Origin: Chloroflexota bacterium
GTDB taxonomy: Bacteria; Chloroflexota; UBA6077; JACCZL01
Direction of reading: 5' to 3'
Length of the DNA stretch: 64,000 nt
Assembly: GCA_030447245.1 (NCBI GenBank)
Contig: JAUJPG010000002.1
Span: 13,486-77,485, forward strand
The position numbers and the translations under genes are program-made. The notes under the pieces were generated by a model. That model was not told the origin of the DNA and made no database searches. It was given only the letters and a program-made list of their open reading frames with translations. Shown one piece after another: positions 26,338-35,322 of the stretch (positions within the stretch are counted from its first letter, which is position 1; each line of letters begins with the position of its first letter).

Positions 26338-27279
26338 TCAAGCCAACTGGAGGGCATCGAGCGTCCGCTCGAGCGAGGCTTCGTCCTCGACGTTCAGCAC
26401 GCGGGCAGCGCGCCCACGGGTGCAGCGCTGCGCCAACCCCGCCAGGACCTTGCCCGGCCCAACCTCGACAAAGGTTTCGACGCCCGCCTGGACCATGGTA
26501 TCGATTGACTCGCGCCAGCGGACGGCCCCCGTCATCTGCGCGCGCAACGCGGCCTTCAGCACGGCACCGTCGCGACTTGCCTCCGCCGTCAGGTTGGAAA
26601 CGACCGGCACACGAGCGGGCACAAACTCCGCGTCGTCCAACGTGGGAGCGAAAGCGACTTCTGCCGGTCGCATGAGTGCGGAATGAAACGCCCCACCGAC
26701 CGGCAGCGGCCTTACCCTGGCACCGGCTGCGCGGAGATCGTCAGAGGCCGCGGCCAACGCCGCCGCGTCCCCCGAGATGACGATCTGGCCAGGTGCATTG
26801 TCGTTCGCCAAGGCGATGACGCCGATGACTGAGTGCGATCCGGCAATCTCCGCGACACGCTCGGGCTGCATTCCGAGGACCGCCACCATCGTGCCGGGCT
26901 GCTCGGCCGCGGCGCGTTCCATTGCGGCGCCACGCTCCACGACGAGGCGGAACCCCGACTCCAGGCCGAGGACGCCGCTGGCGACAAGCGCGGCATACTC
27001 GCCGAGGCTGTGGCCGGCGACAAGATCGGGGCGCGCGCCGTGCGCCTCGAGCGCCGCGAGGCAGGCGCAATCGACGGCAAAGATGGCCGGTTGGGCGTTC
27101 GCCGTTGGGATCAGCTCGTCCAACGGCCCCTCTTGCCGGAGGCGCCGCAGCTCAGGACGCAGCGCGTCGAGCTGATCCAGGACTTCAGCGGCGGCGGAAG
27201 ACGCGGCCGCGATCGACACGCCCATGCCGATCGTCGCCGAGCCCTGTCCAGGGAACAGGAAGGCCACCTTGCCTGTCAT
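26338..27279 (-). CDS. fabD: Malonyl-CoA:ACP transacylase
   Basis: A 313-residue enzyme of fatty-acid synthesis that loads malonyl groups onto acyl carrier protein. It shows the N-terminal FLFPGQGSATIGMG, the nucleophile elbow GHSLGEYAAL with catalytic Ser, GALALAND-like region (VIALANDNAPGQIVISG), PVGGAFHSALM with catalytic His, and VEVGPGKVLAGL. The ATG at 27279 has an AGGAG site; the upstream open frame is untranslated. No other fab genes are adjacent, which is unusual for fabD. It is divergent from the lipoprotein gene, whose promoter lies between. Confidence 0.93.
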   Translation of the reverse strand: MTGKVAFLFPGQGSATIGMGVSIAAASSAAAEVLDQLDALRPELRRLRQEGPLDELIPTANAQPAIFAVDCACLAALEAHGARPDLVAGHSLGEYAALVASGVLGLESGFRLVVERGAAMERAAAEQPGTMVAVLGMQPERVAEIAGSHSVIGVIALANDNAPGQIVISGDAAALAAASDDLRAAGARVRPLPVGGAFHSALMRPAEVAFAPTLDDAEFVPARVPVVSNLTAEASRDGAVLKAALRAQMTGAVRWRESIDTMVQAGVETFVEVGPGKVLAGLAQRCTRGRAARVLNVEDEASLERTLDALQLA

Positions 27280-27374
27280 GCTGGATCTCCTGGGCGCCGG
27301 TCGGACCTTTACCGGCGGGTATAGCGAGCCAGTGTAACCCGCCGCTGGCAGGTCACGTCCGTTGCGATCGCGCC

Positions 27375-27403
27375 TTGACACACTCCAGGCTGCGGCCTAT
27401 AGT
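27375..27403 (+). promoter_or_regulatory. Near-consensus housekeeping promoter for the lipoprotein gene
   Basis: TTGACA at 27375-27380 and TATAGT at 27398-27403, separated by exactly 17 bp. The GTG start of the lipoprotein gene lies only nine bases after the -10, so the transcript should have almost no 5' leader. Confidence 0.75.
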
Positions 27404-27412
27404 CGCTCGCCC

Positions 27413-28514
27413 GTGACCAGACGCTCGCTCAGCATCTGCCTGATATTCCTCTGGCTTTCGTTGGCCTGCAGCGGTGGCGCGGCACCGGGCGCCACTCCGG
27501 TCACGCCAGGCACTGCCTCGCAGTCATCCGCCTCGCCCGGTCAGCAACCAGCGGCTGCTTCACCTGGCACGGCCTCTGTCGCCCTCGCCGCCGGCCGCGC
27601 CTTCGCCCTCGCTGGTACCTGTGGCGAACATCGGCTCGGGGCGCCTGGCGGGACGCTCGGCACCTGGCAGGTCGAAGTCGCGGAGCGTAACGGCTTCTTC
27701 CAGGCGCAACGTGTGGCGGTCGAGCGCGGCCAGCAGCCTGCTGGCCGGCTCGTCGAGGCACTTGCTGGCGGGTCGCGCGACATCGTCGTGGTGCCGGCCG
27801 ACGTGGTCATACGGGCCGCGGCGGATGGCCAGGCCGTCGTCATGGTGGGCGGCGCTGTCAATCGGGCGGCGTTTACGTTGGTGGCGGCGCGGGACGTTGT
27901 CGACGTGGCGGGGCTGCAGGGCAAGCTGGTCGGAGTGCGGGACACTGATGACGGGACCGCGGCGCTGGCTCGCGCCATCCTGAGCGCGAAGGGCCTCGGC
28001 GACGCCGACTATCGGCTCGTGCCGTTCGAGGACGTGGCGGTGCGAGCAGCAGCCGTCGCGAACGGGACAGTTGGCGCGTCGCTGCTCGATGCCGCGCGTG
28101 CCGCGCGGCTCGAAGCTCAGCGGATTCAGCGTGCTCGCTCACGCGTTCGAGACGGTCCCAGAGTTCCAGGCGGAAGCACTTGCCGTCCAGCCCGACTGGG
28201 CACGCCAGAACGAGGATCGCCTGGTTCGTTTCCTGCGCGCAATAGCGGAGGCGGACCGCTGGATATACGACCCCCAGAATCGACGAGAAGCGGTCGACAT
28301 CCTGGCCCGGAGTCGTCGGCCTGACCGCCACCGAGGCCGATCGAGTCTACGAGCGCTACGTCGAGCAGCAGCCCGCCATCCCGAAGGCGGCCGAACCGGA
28401 GCAGCCCGGCGTGCGCTCGGTCGTCGACTTGCTCGCCGCGATGGAGGCGCTCCGACCGCCGCTCCCCGACGTAGCTGTCTTGACCGACACGAGCTACGTC
28501 CAGCGCGCGCGTTG
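27413..28514 (+). pseudogene. NitT/TauT-type ABC substrate-binding lipoprotein, two frameshifts
   Basis: The GTG start at 27413 begins a lipoprotein signal with lipobox WLSLACSGG. After a Pro/Ser/Ala linker the binding domain reads VEVAERNGFFQAQ, DIVVVPADVVIRAA, AGLQGKLVGVRDTDDGTA and AILSAKGLG, as in NMT1/SsuA-like periplasmic proteins. The frame is lost near 28115. It continues in another frame as VPEFQAEALAVQPDWARQNE and WIYDPQNRREAVDIL, then shifts again near 28310 to LTATEADRVYERYVEQQ and ends at a TGA (28512-28514). The parts fit one ~366-residue protein, so small indels, real or technical, break it. No permease or ATPase gene is beside it. Confidence 0.72.
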
Positions 28515-28548
28515 ACCAGGCGCAGCCCAACATCTCTCGAGGAGCGGG

Positions 28549-30945
28549 TCATCCTTGCCCGAGCTCAACCTGATAGGTGTGCCCCATCTCTGCTTCGAAG
28601 GCGTGTGCGGGCGAGGCTGCTGGAGATTGGTAGATCCGCCTCTCGCGCGCATCAATCACCCGGCAGGTCGTTGGTGTATGCACTCGGACTCGCACGTCGG
28701 GGCTGGACCGCTCGGTTGCCTCGACCGCGTACTCCAGTTCGAGCGTGACGTCGCGATATGGAAGGTTGCTGAGCCGGTAGTGGCCCTTCCGTCGGACAAG
28801 GCGGTCCGGCAGGCGAGGAGTCAGGCTGAATCGGATGCCGGCGCGGTAATCGCCCTCGCGGAAGCCGAAGATCTGGCGGACCACGAACGAGGCGGTCGTC
28901 GCGCCCCAGCCGTATCCTTCGCAACCGCTCCATTCGGCGAGATCTAGCGGCCAGTACTCGCGTGCCACACCGGGCGTCGGCCCGCGTGGTGCGTCGATGC
29001 TCCGACGGTCCAGCTCCTCGTAGACGCGGGCCACAACGTCGTCCGCCAGACGGCTCGCCCAGGCTCCCGCGCCCGCCATGTCAGCGGCCTCGAGCAGGAT
29101 GTAGCTCCAGGAGGGCCAGAGCGTCCAGGGTGGGCTCGCGTAGCGTGCCAGCTCCGCGGTGAGTGCGCGTCGCTGTGCGTCGTCGGTCAGCCCGGCCAGC
29201 AGCGGTGCGAACGCCAGAACCGAGTAGCGGCATGGATCAATTCCCCAGTAGTTCGGCTCGCCGCTCGGCTCCAGGAAGCGGCGCCCACGTTGGTCCCAGT
29301 CGCGGAACCTGCCGGTGACGTCGTCCCACAGTGAGCGAGTTCGCTCGGCGAAATCATCCCGCACCAGGAGCCAGCGGGCTACGTCTACATCGTGATCAAG
29401 TGCTACGGCAAAGCGGCCCAGGACCGCGGCCGACAGTGCGAGCGCCGCCTGGAGCTCGACTGGCCGCACGAGCTCGGACACCACATTGTCGCCGCGACCA
29501 TCGGGATCGAGCCGCGGTGTGTCATCCTCGCCGGCTTCCCAGGTGCATCGGTAGACCGCCCAGCCCTCGGCATCGATCCGCTCGCGTAGCCACCAGTCCA
29601 GGTAGCGGGTGAGTGCAGGGTAGAGCGCCGCCAGCCATTCACGGTCCAGGACGTGTAGGTACAGGCGTTCCAGGTTGTAGAAGGGCACGCACCAGGCCGG
29701 CGAAGTGCCACAGACGCTGCCGTCGCGCGCCACCATGTTCGGCTGCCCGCCCCGAAAAACGCACGGGACGTTCGAGGCGGTCGCATCGCGGAAGAGCGAC
29801 AGCACGGCTCGCTGGGCGGCGCGCGGGTTGGCGTAACCCAGACGGAAGGCATGCAGCGTGCCCTCCGCCACCACCGTCCGGGGCCACTGGATCATCCAGC
29901 TTGGCCATACATCGGTGAAGACGCCGCCTGGCGGCATGATGCACATCCTCGTGGTTTCGAGGTCGTACACCCACCCGCGCCGCCACGCGTCGGGCCAGTC
30001 TCCCTCGAGCCGCGCTGCACCTCGCCAGAAGAGATCGTCCTGTTCCCGGGCTCGTGCGACCGCCTGGGCCACGCGGCGTGCCAGCCGTCCAGGCGGCTTT
30101 GCCCCGGCGCGTCGTCGGCAGCGTCGGAGGATTGCCGTGATGCCTCGACTGGCTGGGACGTCCGGGCCGAGTGGGATCGCGACTCCGACCGCGACCTCGC
30201 GACCGTGCAATTCTCGCGGAGTTGGGTCCTGCAGCTCGCTCGCCGAGACGAGGCCGGCCAGACTGCTTGCTAGTGGTAGTGGGCGCGCCGTGCGCGAATC
30301 GTCAACCAGCAGCTCGTGGATCGGGTAGGACACTCCAAGCTCGACGCTGCCGCGGACACCCGGCGGTCCGTCGCCACGTATTCCGCGGCAGGCCGGGGTC
30401 TCGGTTCGCCAGCCGAGCGCTGCCACGTACAGCGTCAACTCGGCCGGGGGGACAGCGGGGCCGGGGGTGACGTCGATCTCGACGGCCAGCTCATCCGGAT
30501 CGAGCAGCGTGAAGCGAGCCTCGACGAGCGCGCCGAAGGCGAAGAAGCGGTACTCGAACAGCAGGCTCGAGTGATGTGGCGCTGTGGGCGGCTCCGGCCC
30601 AGTCTCGAAGTACTCGCGCGAAATCGCCAGGTCCGTTGTCCCCTCGCTCCCCGTGCGCCCGAGTCCGATCTCGAGCTGCGCGCCGGCGACAGCGTCCCGC
30701 GCCCAAGGGTAGAGCCAGCCGAAGCCAATCGCGCCCCGCGTGCTTCGCAGGTTGCCCCCGCTTCCCTCCAGCCACGAGGTGGCGTAGCTCTCGGGCGTCG
30801 CGAGGTAGCCGTGGGGTGTGTACTCGTCGCGCGGGAACCCGCATTGCCGTCTTGGACTGTCGGACCGTCTCTCGGGCACGAAACAGTATGGATCATGCTC
30901 TTCGCCGGTGGTGGCCCCAGTCCGACACCCCGCGCGTGGCATCAT
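28549..30945 (-). CDS. Large (alpha/alpha)6-barrel glycoside hydrolase, GH63-like
   Basis: Up to 798 residues. The N-terminal half is beta-rich (RDEYTPHGYLATPESYATSW, EVAVGVAIPLG). The C-terminal half has the helical barrel pattern of GH63/GH37 glucosidases: GVFTDVWPSWMIQWPRT, GQPNMVARDGSVCGTSPAW, YPALTRYLDWWLRERIDAEG, CTWEAGEDDTPRLD, GEPNYWGIDPCRYSVLAF and ASPPWTLWPSWSYILLEAADM. EAGEDDTPR is comparable to the catalytic acid region of mannosylglycerate/glucosylglycerate hydrolases. No signal peptide is visible, so it is probably cytosolic. The start is uncertain: 30945 would overlap the divergent gene's start by 58 bp, and a GTG at 30876 would avoid that. Confidence 0.7.
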   Translation of the reverse strand: MMPRAGCRTGATTGEEHDPYCFVPERRSDSPRRQCGFPRDEYTPHGYLATPESYATSWLEGSGGNLRSTRGAIGFGWLYPWARDAVAGAQLEIGLGRTGSEGTTDLAISREYFETGPEPPTAPHHSSLLFEYRFFAFGALVEARFTLLDPDELAVEIDVTPGPAVPPAELTLYVAALGWRTETPACRGIRGDGPPGVRGSVELGVSYPIHELLVDDSRTARPLPLASSLAGLVSASELQDPTPRELHGREVAVGVAIPLGPDVPASRGITAILRRCRRRAGAKPPGRLARRVAQAVARAREQDDLFWRGAARLEGDWPDAWRRGWVYDLETTRMCIMPPGGVFTDVWPSWMIQWPRTVVAEGTLHAFRLGYANPRAAQRAVLSLFRDATASNVPCVFRGGQPNMVARDGSVCGTSPAWCVPFYNLERLYLHVLDREWLAALYPALTRYLDWWLRERIDAEGWAVYRCTWEAGEDDTPRLDPDGRGDNVVSELVRPVELQAALALSAAVLGRFAVALDHDVDVARWLLVRDDFAERTRSLWDDVTGRFRDWDQRGRRFLEPSGEPNYWGIDPCRYSVLAFAPLLAGLTDDAQRRALTAELARYASPPWTLWPSWSYILLEAADMAGAGAWASRLADDVVARVYEELDRRSIDAPRGPTPGVAREYWPLDLAEWSGCEGYGWGATTASFVVRQIFGFREGDYRAGIRFSLTPRLPDRLVRRKGHYRLSNLPYRDVTLELEYAVEATERSSPDVRVRVHTPTTCRVIDARERRIYQSPAASPAHAFEAEMGHTYQVELGQG

Positions 30946-32748
30946 GGGCTGCCCCGCCTCGTTGGCGGTTCGGGGAGTCCGCGGTGCATCTGGAGCGTTC
31001 AGCCGAAGCGACTACCGTCGGTGCGGCGGGCTATCGAGTGGTGGTGCCGGCGGGCGAACGGCGCCGCGCGCTCCTGGAGGTGCGACCTGGCCGCCCCCTG
31101 GCCGATCTGGTGCTCCTATCTAGCGCCCATCCGGCCGACGCCGTCGACGAGCTAGTCTCGGTCGAGTGCATCGACGTACGTTGCGAGCCGGATGGGCTCC
31201 TCAGCATCGTTCAGACCGGGCGCAGCTCCGTGTGGCGAGAACAATGCGCGGAGCTACGCTGCCGGCGCGAGGGGCTGATCTACCGCGTGACATTCCGGGG
31301 GAGCGCGGCGGTGGACGAGCTGCACCTCTTCGAGAGTGGCCGCCGAGATCCGAGCTATCTGTCCCGACCAACGCTAAGCGGGTGGCGCCGGCCGCCGCGA
31401 GCACATCACTGTTGGGACGCTTCGATGGCGCACTTCTCGCGGGTCTTCTCACCGGCCCCAAACAGTGCTGGACGATGTCTATTCTGGCCTGGCGAGCGTG
31501 CCACGAATCACCGGCATCGAGCCGGCCTTTCAGGGCGGTGACTGGTTCTTCACCCCGGCGCCGTTCGCCTACGGCCTGGGCGAGGACGACCGTTGGCTGA
31601 TGGCGGGCCTGGCGCCGCGCGTGGACAAGCTCGACTTCGGACACTTCGACTATCGCGACGGTGAAGGGTGGGGCATGGCCCTGACCTACCGCGGGACGCT
31701 CCAGGTAGCTGGAGTGTGGCCATCGCCCGACATCGTGCTGCTGCCGGCTGACGACGCGTATCGTGGGCTCTCCGCCTACAGTGACTGGCTGGGCGCTGCC
31801 GACCGCTTGCCGGGCACTGCGCACTCTCCAGAGGATTGGTGGCGCGGGCCCATCTGGTGCGGGTGGGGTGAGCAGGTGGCGAGGGAGGGACCGCACCGCG
31901 CCAGAGACTTATCGAGCAGCCGCAACTACGAGCATTGGCTCGGAGTCCTAGCGCGACAGGGGGTGGTACCGGCCACGATTGTCGTCGACGATCGTTGACA
32001 GGCGCATCTCGGAGACCCCGGACCATCGCGTCGTTGGAACCGGCTGGCCGAGTTCATCGCTGCCCAGCAGGCGGAGGGGCGCCGTGTGCTGCTCTGGCAC
32101 AACCTCTGGGAGGTAGAATCGGCCGTGCCGGACCAGACGCTGGTGGCACCCGATGGCGCGCGGGCGCACGGTGAATTCGGCTTTCCGATGGCGGACCCGA
32201 CCCCGCCGGGCTTCGCAGAGCGCACCCGCCAGATGATGGTCAGGCTCCTTGCCCCGCCCCCGACTGGGCTTGGGGCCGACGGCCTCAAGGTAGACATTAC
32301 CCACAGCACTGCGCTTGCCTCAGGCTATCGGACGCATCGCCCGGCGTGGGGCAACGGGCTGCTGCACCGCCTCCTGCGCGAGGCGTACCAGGCGGTCAAA
32401 GAGGTCCGCCCGCGGGCGATGGTCGAATCCCATGCAGCAAACGCCTACTTTCGCGATACATGCGACGTGCTCCGCTTGAACGACCTTGCGAGCAATCGAG
32501 CTTCCGTTGTGGAAGAAATGGCCCATCGCGCGCGAATCGCCCGAGCGGCCGGCTTCACCCTGGTCGACACCGACGGCTGGGCGGTGTCGACGCGCGCCGC
32601 GTTGCTCGAGTACGTCGAGGCCCAGCCCGGACTGGGCATTCCGGCGCTCTATTACGCCACTCGCGTGGATCGGAGCGGCGAACGGCTACGAGCTGCCGCC
32701 TATGGTCGGATCGCCGCGGCTTGGGACCGTTATCGTCATTCGTTGTAG
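30888..32748 (+). pseudogene. GH31/GH36-like glycoside hydrolase with a frameshift and an in-frame TGA
   Basis: The ATG at 30888 opens MDHALRRWWPQSD and a beta-sandwich domain (VVVPAGERRRALLEVR, DELHLFESGRRDPSYLSRP). The frame changes near 31460 and continues as VYSGLASVPRITGIEPAF, then the barrel with DWWRGPIWCGWGEQ. A TGA at 31996-31998 stands in VVDDR-stop-QAHLGD. The same frame then runs on with LAEFIAAQQAEGRRVLLWHN, GLGADGLKVDITHS (probable catalytic Asp) and VRPRAMVESHAANAYFRD to 32748. Relatives have Trp after DD(K/R), so a TGG-to-TGA change explains the stop. It is divergent from the other glycosidase; both may handle one storage or external glucoside. Confidence 0.62.
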
Positions 32749-32775
32749 CCCCCCGACGCGCGTACAATGAACGGC

Positions 32776-33252
32776 ATGGACCCGCGGCGTGCGGTGAATC
32801 CGTCCTCGCAACCTGACTCGGCGGTGCTTGTCGAGCGTTCTGTCATCGCCTGCTTCCTGCGCTACGGCGTCCAGATCTGCTTGCTAAAGCGGAGTCAAGC
32901 CGTTGGTTCCGCGGTTGGACGCTGGCATTGTGTCTCGGGCTTCCTCGAGCCGGGGATCACTCCACTCGCACAGGCTTTGACCGAGATCGGCGAGGAAACT
33001 GGGCTCGCGCGTGACACTCTGCGACTGGTGCGCTCGTCCGAGCCAATCAGGATCGAGCGGCCCGCGCAAGGCTGGGTGTGGGTCATACACCCATTCCTCT
33101 TCGATGTGGCCACTCCGGAGCTCCGCCTGGATTGGGAGCACGACGCGTATCGGTGGGCCGATCCGACGGAGTTGACCTCGGACGATTGCGTCTCCTGGCT
33201 GACTCGAGTGTGGACGCTGCTCGACGATTCGGCCGCGCCTCAGACCGCTTAG
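32776..33252 (+). CDS. NUDIX hydrolase with a degenerate Nudix box
   Basis: About 158 residues. The Nudix segment reads SGFLEPGITPLAQALTEIGEETGL: the EEtG core with its metal-binding glutamates is there, but the usual Arg of REUxEE is Thr and the upstream Glu is Gln. It should hydrolyse a nucleoside diphosphate linked to another group, but the changed box makes activity less certain. The WVIHPFLFDV and DAYRWADPTEL segments are typical of the fold. A TACAAT at 32763-32768 ends seven bases before the ATG at 32776, so the mRNA is probably leaderless; an ATG at 32767 would lie inside that hexamer. Its stop overlaps the convergent thiE stop. Confidence 0.75.
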   Translation: MDPRRAVNPSSQPDSAVLVERSVIACFLRYGVQICLLKRSQAVGSAVGRWHCVSGFLEPGITPLAQALTEIGEETGLARDTLRLVRSSEPIRIERPAQGWVWVIHPFLFDVATPELRLDWEHDAYRWADPTELTSDDCVSWLTRVWTLLDDSAAPQTA

Positions 33253-33923
33253 CCTCGCCGGGCATCGCTGATCGCCCCGAGCAGCTCGCGGGTTGCTGCA
33301 CCCGAGTCGGGCGCGGCGAAGACGGCGGTCACGACCGCGACGGCATCAGCCCCGGAGGCGATCACCTGGGCGACGTTGGCCGCGGTGATGCCCCCGATGC
33401 CGACGAGCGGCATCGGACCGGGGAGGCCGCGGCGCGCTTCGGCCAGCAGCGGAGGCCCGGCCGGCTCGGCGTCTAGCTTGGTGGAGGTCGGGAACAGTGC
33501 GCCAAAACCGAGATAGTCCGCGTCGCCGGCCGCGGCCTCGGCGGCCTCCGAGATGGCGGAGACGGACAGGCCGATCAGCAGTTCGGGCCCGACGACCAGG
33601 CGCACGGCTCCTGGCGGCAGATCATCCTGGCCGACGTGCACCCCGTCCGCGTCGAGCGCCACGGCCAAGTCGGCGAAGTCATTGACGATGAACAGCGCGT
33701 GGTGTGCACGGCAGCGCTCGGCAACCTGCTGCCCGAACCGATAGGTGCGCCCGCGCGCGGGTCGCTTGTCGCGGAGCTGCACAACGTCCGCGCCGGCGGC
33801 CAGGGCGTCGTCCAGGCGCGTCAGAAGCTCGTCCTCCGGGAGCCGGTCGTCGGTGATCAAGTACAGCCCGCCACGGGTCAAGCGCGTCAGGCGCTCGGAC
33901 CGTTGCTTTCGTCCAGGGTCCAC
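33249..33923 (-). CDS. thiE: Thiamine-phosphate synthase
   Basis: A 224-residue TIM barrel that joins HMP-pyrophosphate and the thiazole phosphate into thiamine phosphate. Motifs are GLYLITDDRL, ADVVQLRDKR, FIVNDFADLAVALDADGVHVGQDD, IGLSVSAISEA, YLGFGALFPTSTK and PLVGIGGITAANVAQVIASGADAVAVV. The GTG at 33923 has a GGAGAG site. No TPP riboswitch (CUGAGA core) is seen upstream, and no other thi genes are adjacent. It is divergent from the membrane-protein gene at 34032. Confidence 0.93.
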   Translation of the reverse strand: MDPGRKQRSERLTRLTRGGLYLITDDRLPEDELLTRLDDALAAGADVVQLRDKRPARGRTYRFGQQVAERCRAHHALFIVNDFADLAVALDADGVHVGQDDLPPGAVRLVVGPELLIGLSVSAISEAAEAAAGDADYLGFGALFPTSTKLDAEPAGPPLLAEARRGLPGPMPLVGIGGITAANVAQVIASGADAVAVVTAVFAAPDSGAATRELLGAISDARRG

Positions 33924-34031
33924 TGTCGATCTCTCCTCGCTTGCCCGCCCTTGGAATGGGCAGGTAGAATCCGAGCGGTGGGACGAAGGTCGCCGGAGCT
34001 CGGGGACCGCGCGGCCGGCGGCGACGGAAGC

Positions 34032-35249
34032 ATGATCACTCGCGATCCGTGGATTCGGGCGCTCGTCATCGTGATGCTGGCGATCGCCGGGCTGTACCTG
34101 GCCGGCTTGATCTGGTCGGTGGCCGCGCAGTTCTCGGATATCATCCTGCTCTTCTTCCTTGCCTGGATCGTGGCCTTTATCCTGGAGCCGGTCGTCGTCT
34201 TCCTGCGGCTCCACGGGCGCCTCCCGCGTCCGGTGGCGGTTATCGTCGCCTACCTTGGGTTACTGGTGCTGCTCACCGGTGGCGTGATCTGGCTGGTCCC
34301 GCCGCTGTCGCGGCAAGTCGCTCAGGTCGTCGTTGATCTGCCCACGTACGCGGGGCTGATCAACGACCAGATCGTCGGAGCACAGGCCGGCCTCGAGGAA
34401 CGTGGGCTGCCGGTGCACCTGGCGTCGATCGTCAATTCCGACGACCTGGTGCGACGGGTTGCCGGAGTAGCCACGCCGATCCTCTCGAACGTCGTTGCGC
34501 TGGCAGCGGGCATTGGGTCGTTCTTTCTCCAACTGGCGATCGTGCTGATGCTCTCGTTCTACGTGATGCTGGATGGCCACCGCATGAGCGGGTGGTTCCT
34601 GCGGACTGTCCCGCCAGTGCTGCGTGAAGACGTGGCGTTCTTCTTCGCGAGCGTGAATCACGCCTTCGCGGGCTTCCTACGCGGCCAACTTCTACAGGCG
34701 CTGATCTACGCTCTGGGCGTCGCCCTCATCATGTCGGCGTTCGACATCGAACTGATCGCGCTGACTGCCGTGGCGAATACGCTGCTGATGATGATCCCGT
34801 TCTTCGGACCGATCGTCGCCGTGTTCATGCCGCTGATGATTACCTACTTCGGCCATCCAGGTTCATTCTGGGCCGTTTTCCTCTTGATCATGGCGCTGCA
34901 GCAAATTGTGCTGCACGTCATCGCGCCGCGGGTCATGAGCAGCGCGGTGGGGCTCCATCCATTGCTGGTGTTCGTCGGCCTGCTGTGCGGCGCCAAGCTG
35001 GCTGGTATCTGGGGGGCCTTGTTCGGCGTACCCGTAGTGGCGGTCATCACGGCCATGGCGTCGTTCTACCATGCCATCCTCGATCAGCGCCGGCACGAAG
35101 GCCGCCTTGTCCCACCAGTTGAGCCCGAAGTGCCGGAGGACGCGCCGCGCACTGACGCTGGGCCTGAGTCAGTGACGACCCCGCCAGTTGTGAGCGGGTT
35201 TGAACCCCATAGCGCACCAGGAGTACCGCTGCTCGACCCCCGGCCCTGA
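34032..35249 (+). CDS. AI-2E/PerM family membrane transporter
   Basis: A 405-residue integral membrane protein. Two helices lie at the N-terminus (WIRALVIVMLAIAGLYLAGL and FSDIILLFFLAWIVAFILEP), then one at about 70-95, a soluble stretch, and a block of five or more helices toward the C-terminus with the family motifs ANTLLMMIPFFGPIVAVFMP and LHPLLVFVGLLCGAKLAGIWGALFGVPVVAV. The last 60 residues are a polar Pro-rich tail. The family includes AI-2 exporters and Na+/H+ antiporters, so the substrate is unknown. The ATG at 34032 has only a weak GGAAG site. Confidence 0.85.
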   Translation: MITRDPWIRALVIVMLAIAGLYLAGLIWSVAAQFSDIILLFFLAWIVAFILEPVVVFLRLHGRLPRPVAVIVAYLGLLVLLTGGVIWLVPPLSRQVAQVVVDLPTYAGLINDQIVGAQAGLEERGLPVHLASIVNSDDLVRRVAGVATPILSNVVALAAGIGSFFLQLAIVLMLSFYVMLDGHRMSGWFLRTVPPVLREDVAFFFASVNHAFAGFLRGQLLQALIYALGVALIMSAFDIELIALTAVANTLLMMIPFFGPIVAVFMPLMITYFGHPGSFWAVFLLIMALQQIVLHVIAPRVMSSAVGLHPLLVFVGLLCGAKLAGIWGALFGVPVVAVITAMASFYHAILDQRRHEGRLVPPVEPEVPEDAPRTDAGPESVTTPPVVSGFEPHSAPGVPLLDPRP

Positions 35250-35322
35250 CGCGGAATCCCGGCCGGGACGGCGTGCTAGCCAGTCTGCACAGACGGGCGA
35301 ACAGGAGATTGTGGGGCTGACG

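Noticed and set aside
33924-34031. TPP riboswitch before thiE
   Set aside because: The short intergenic region lacks the conserved CUGAGA and ACCUGA elements.
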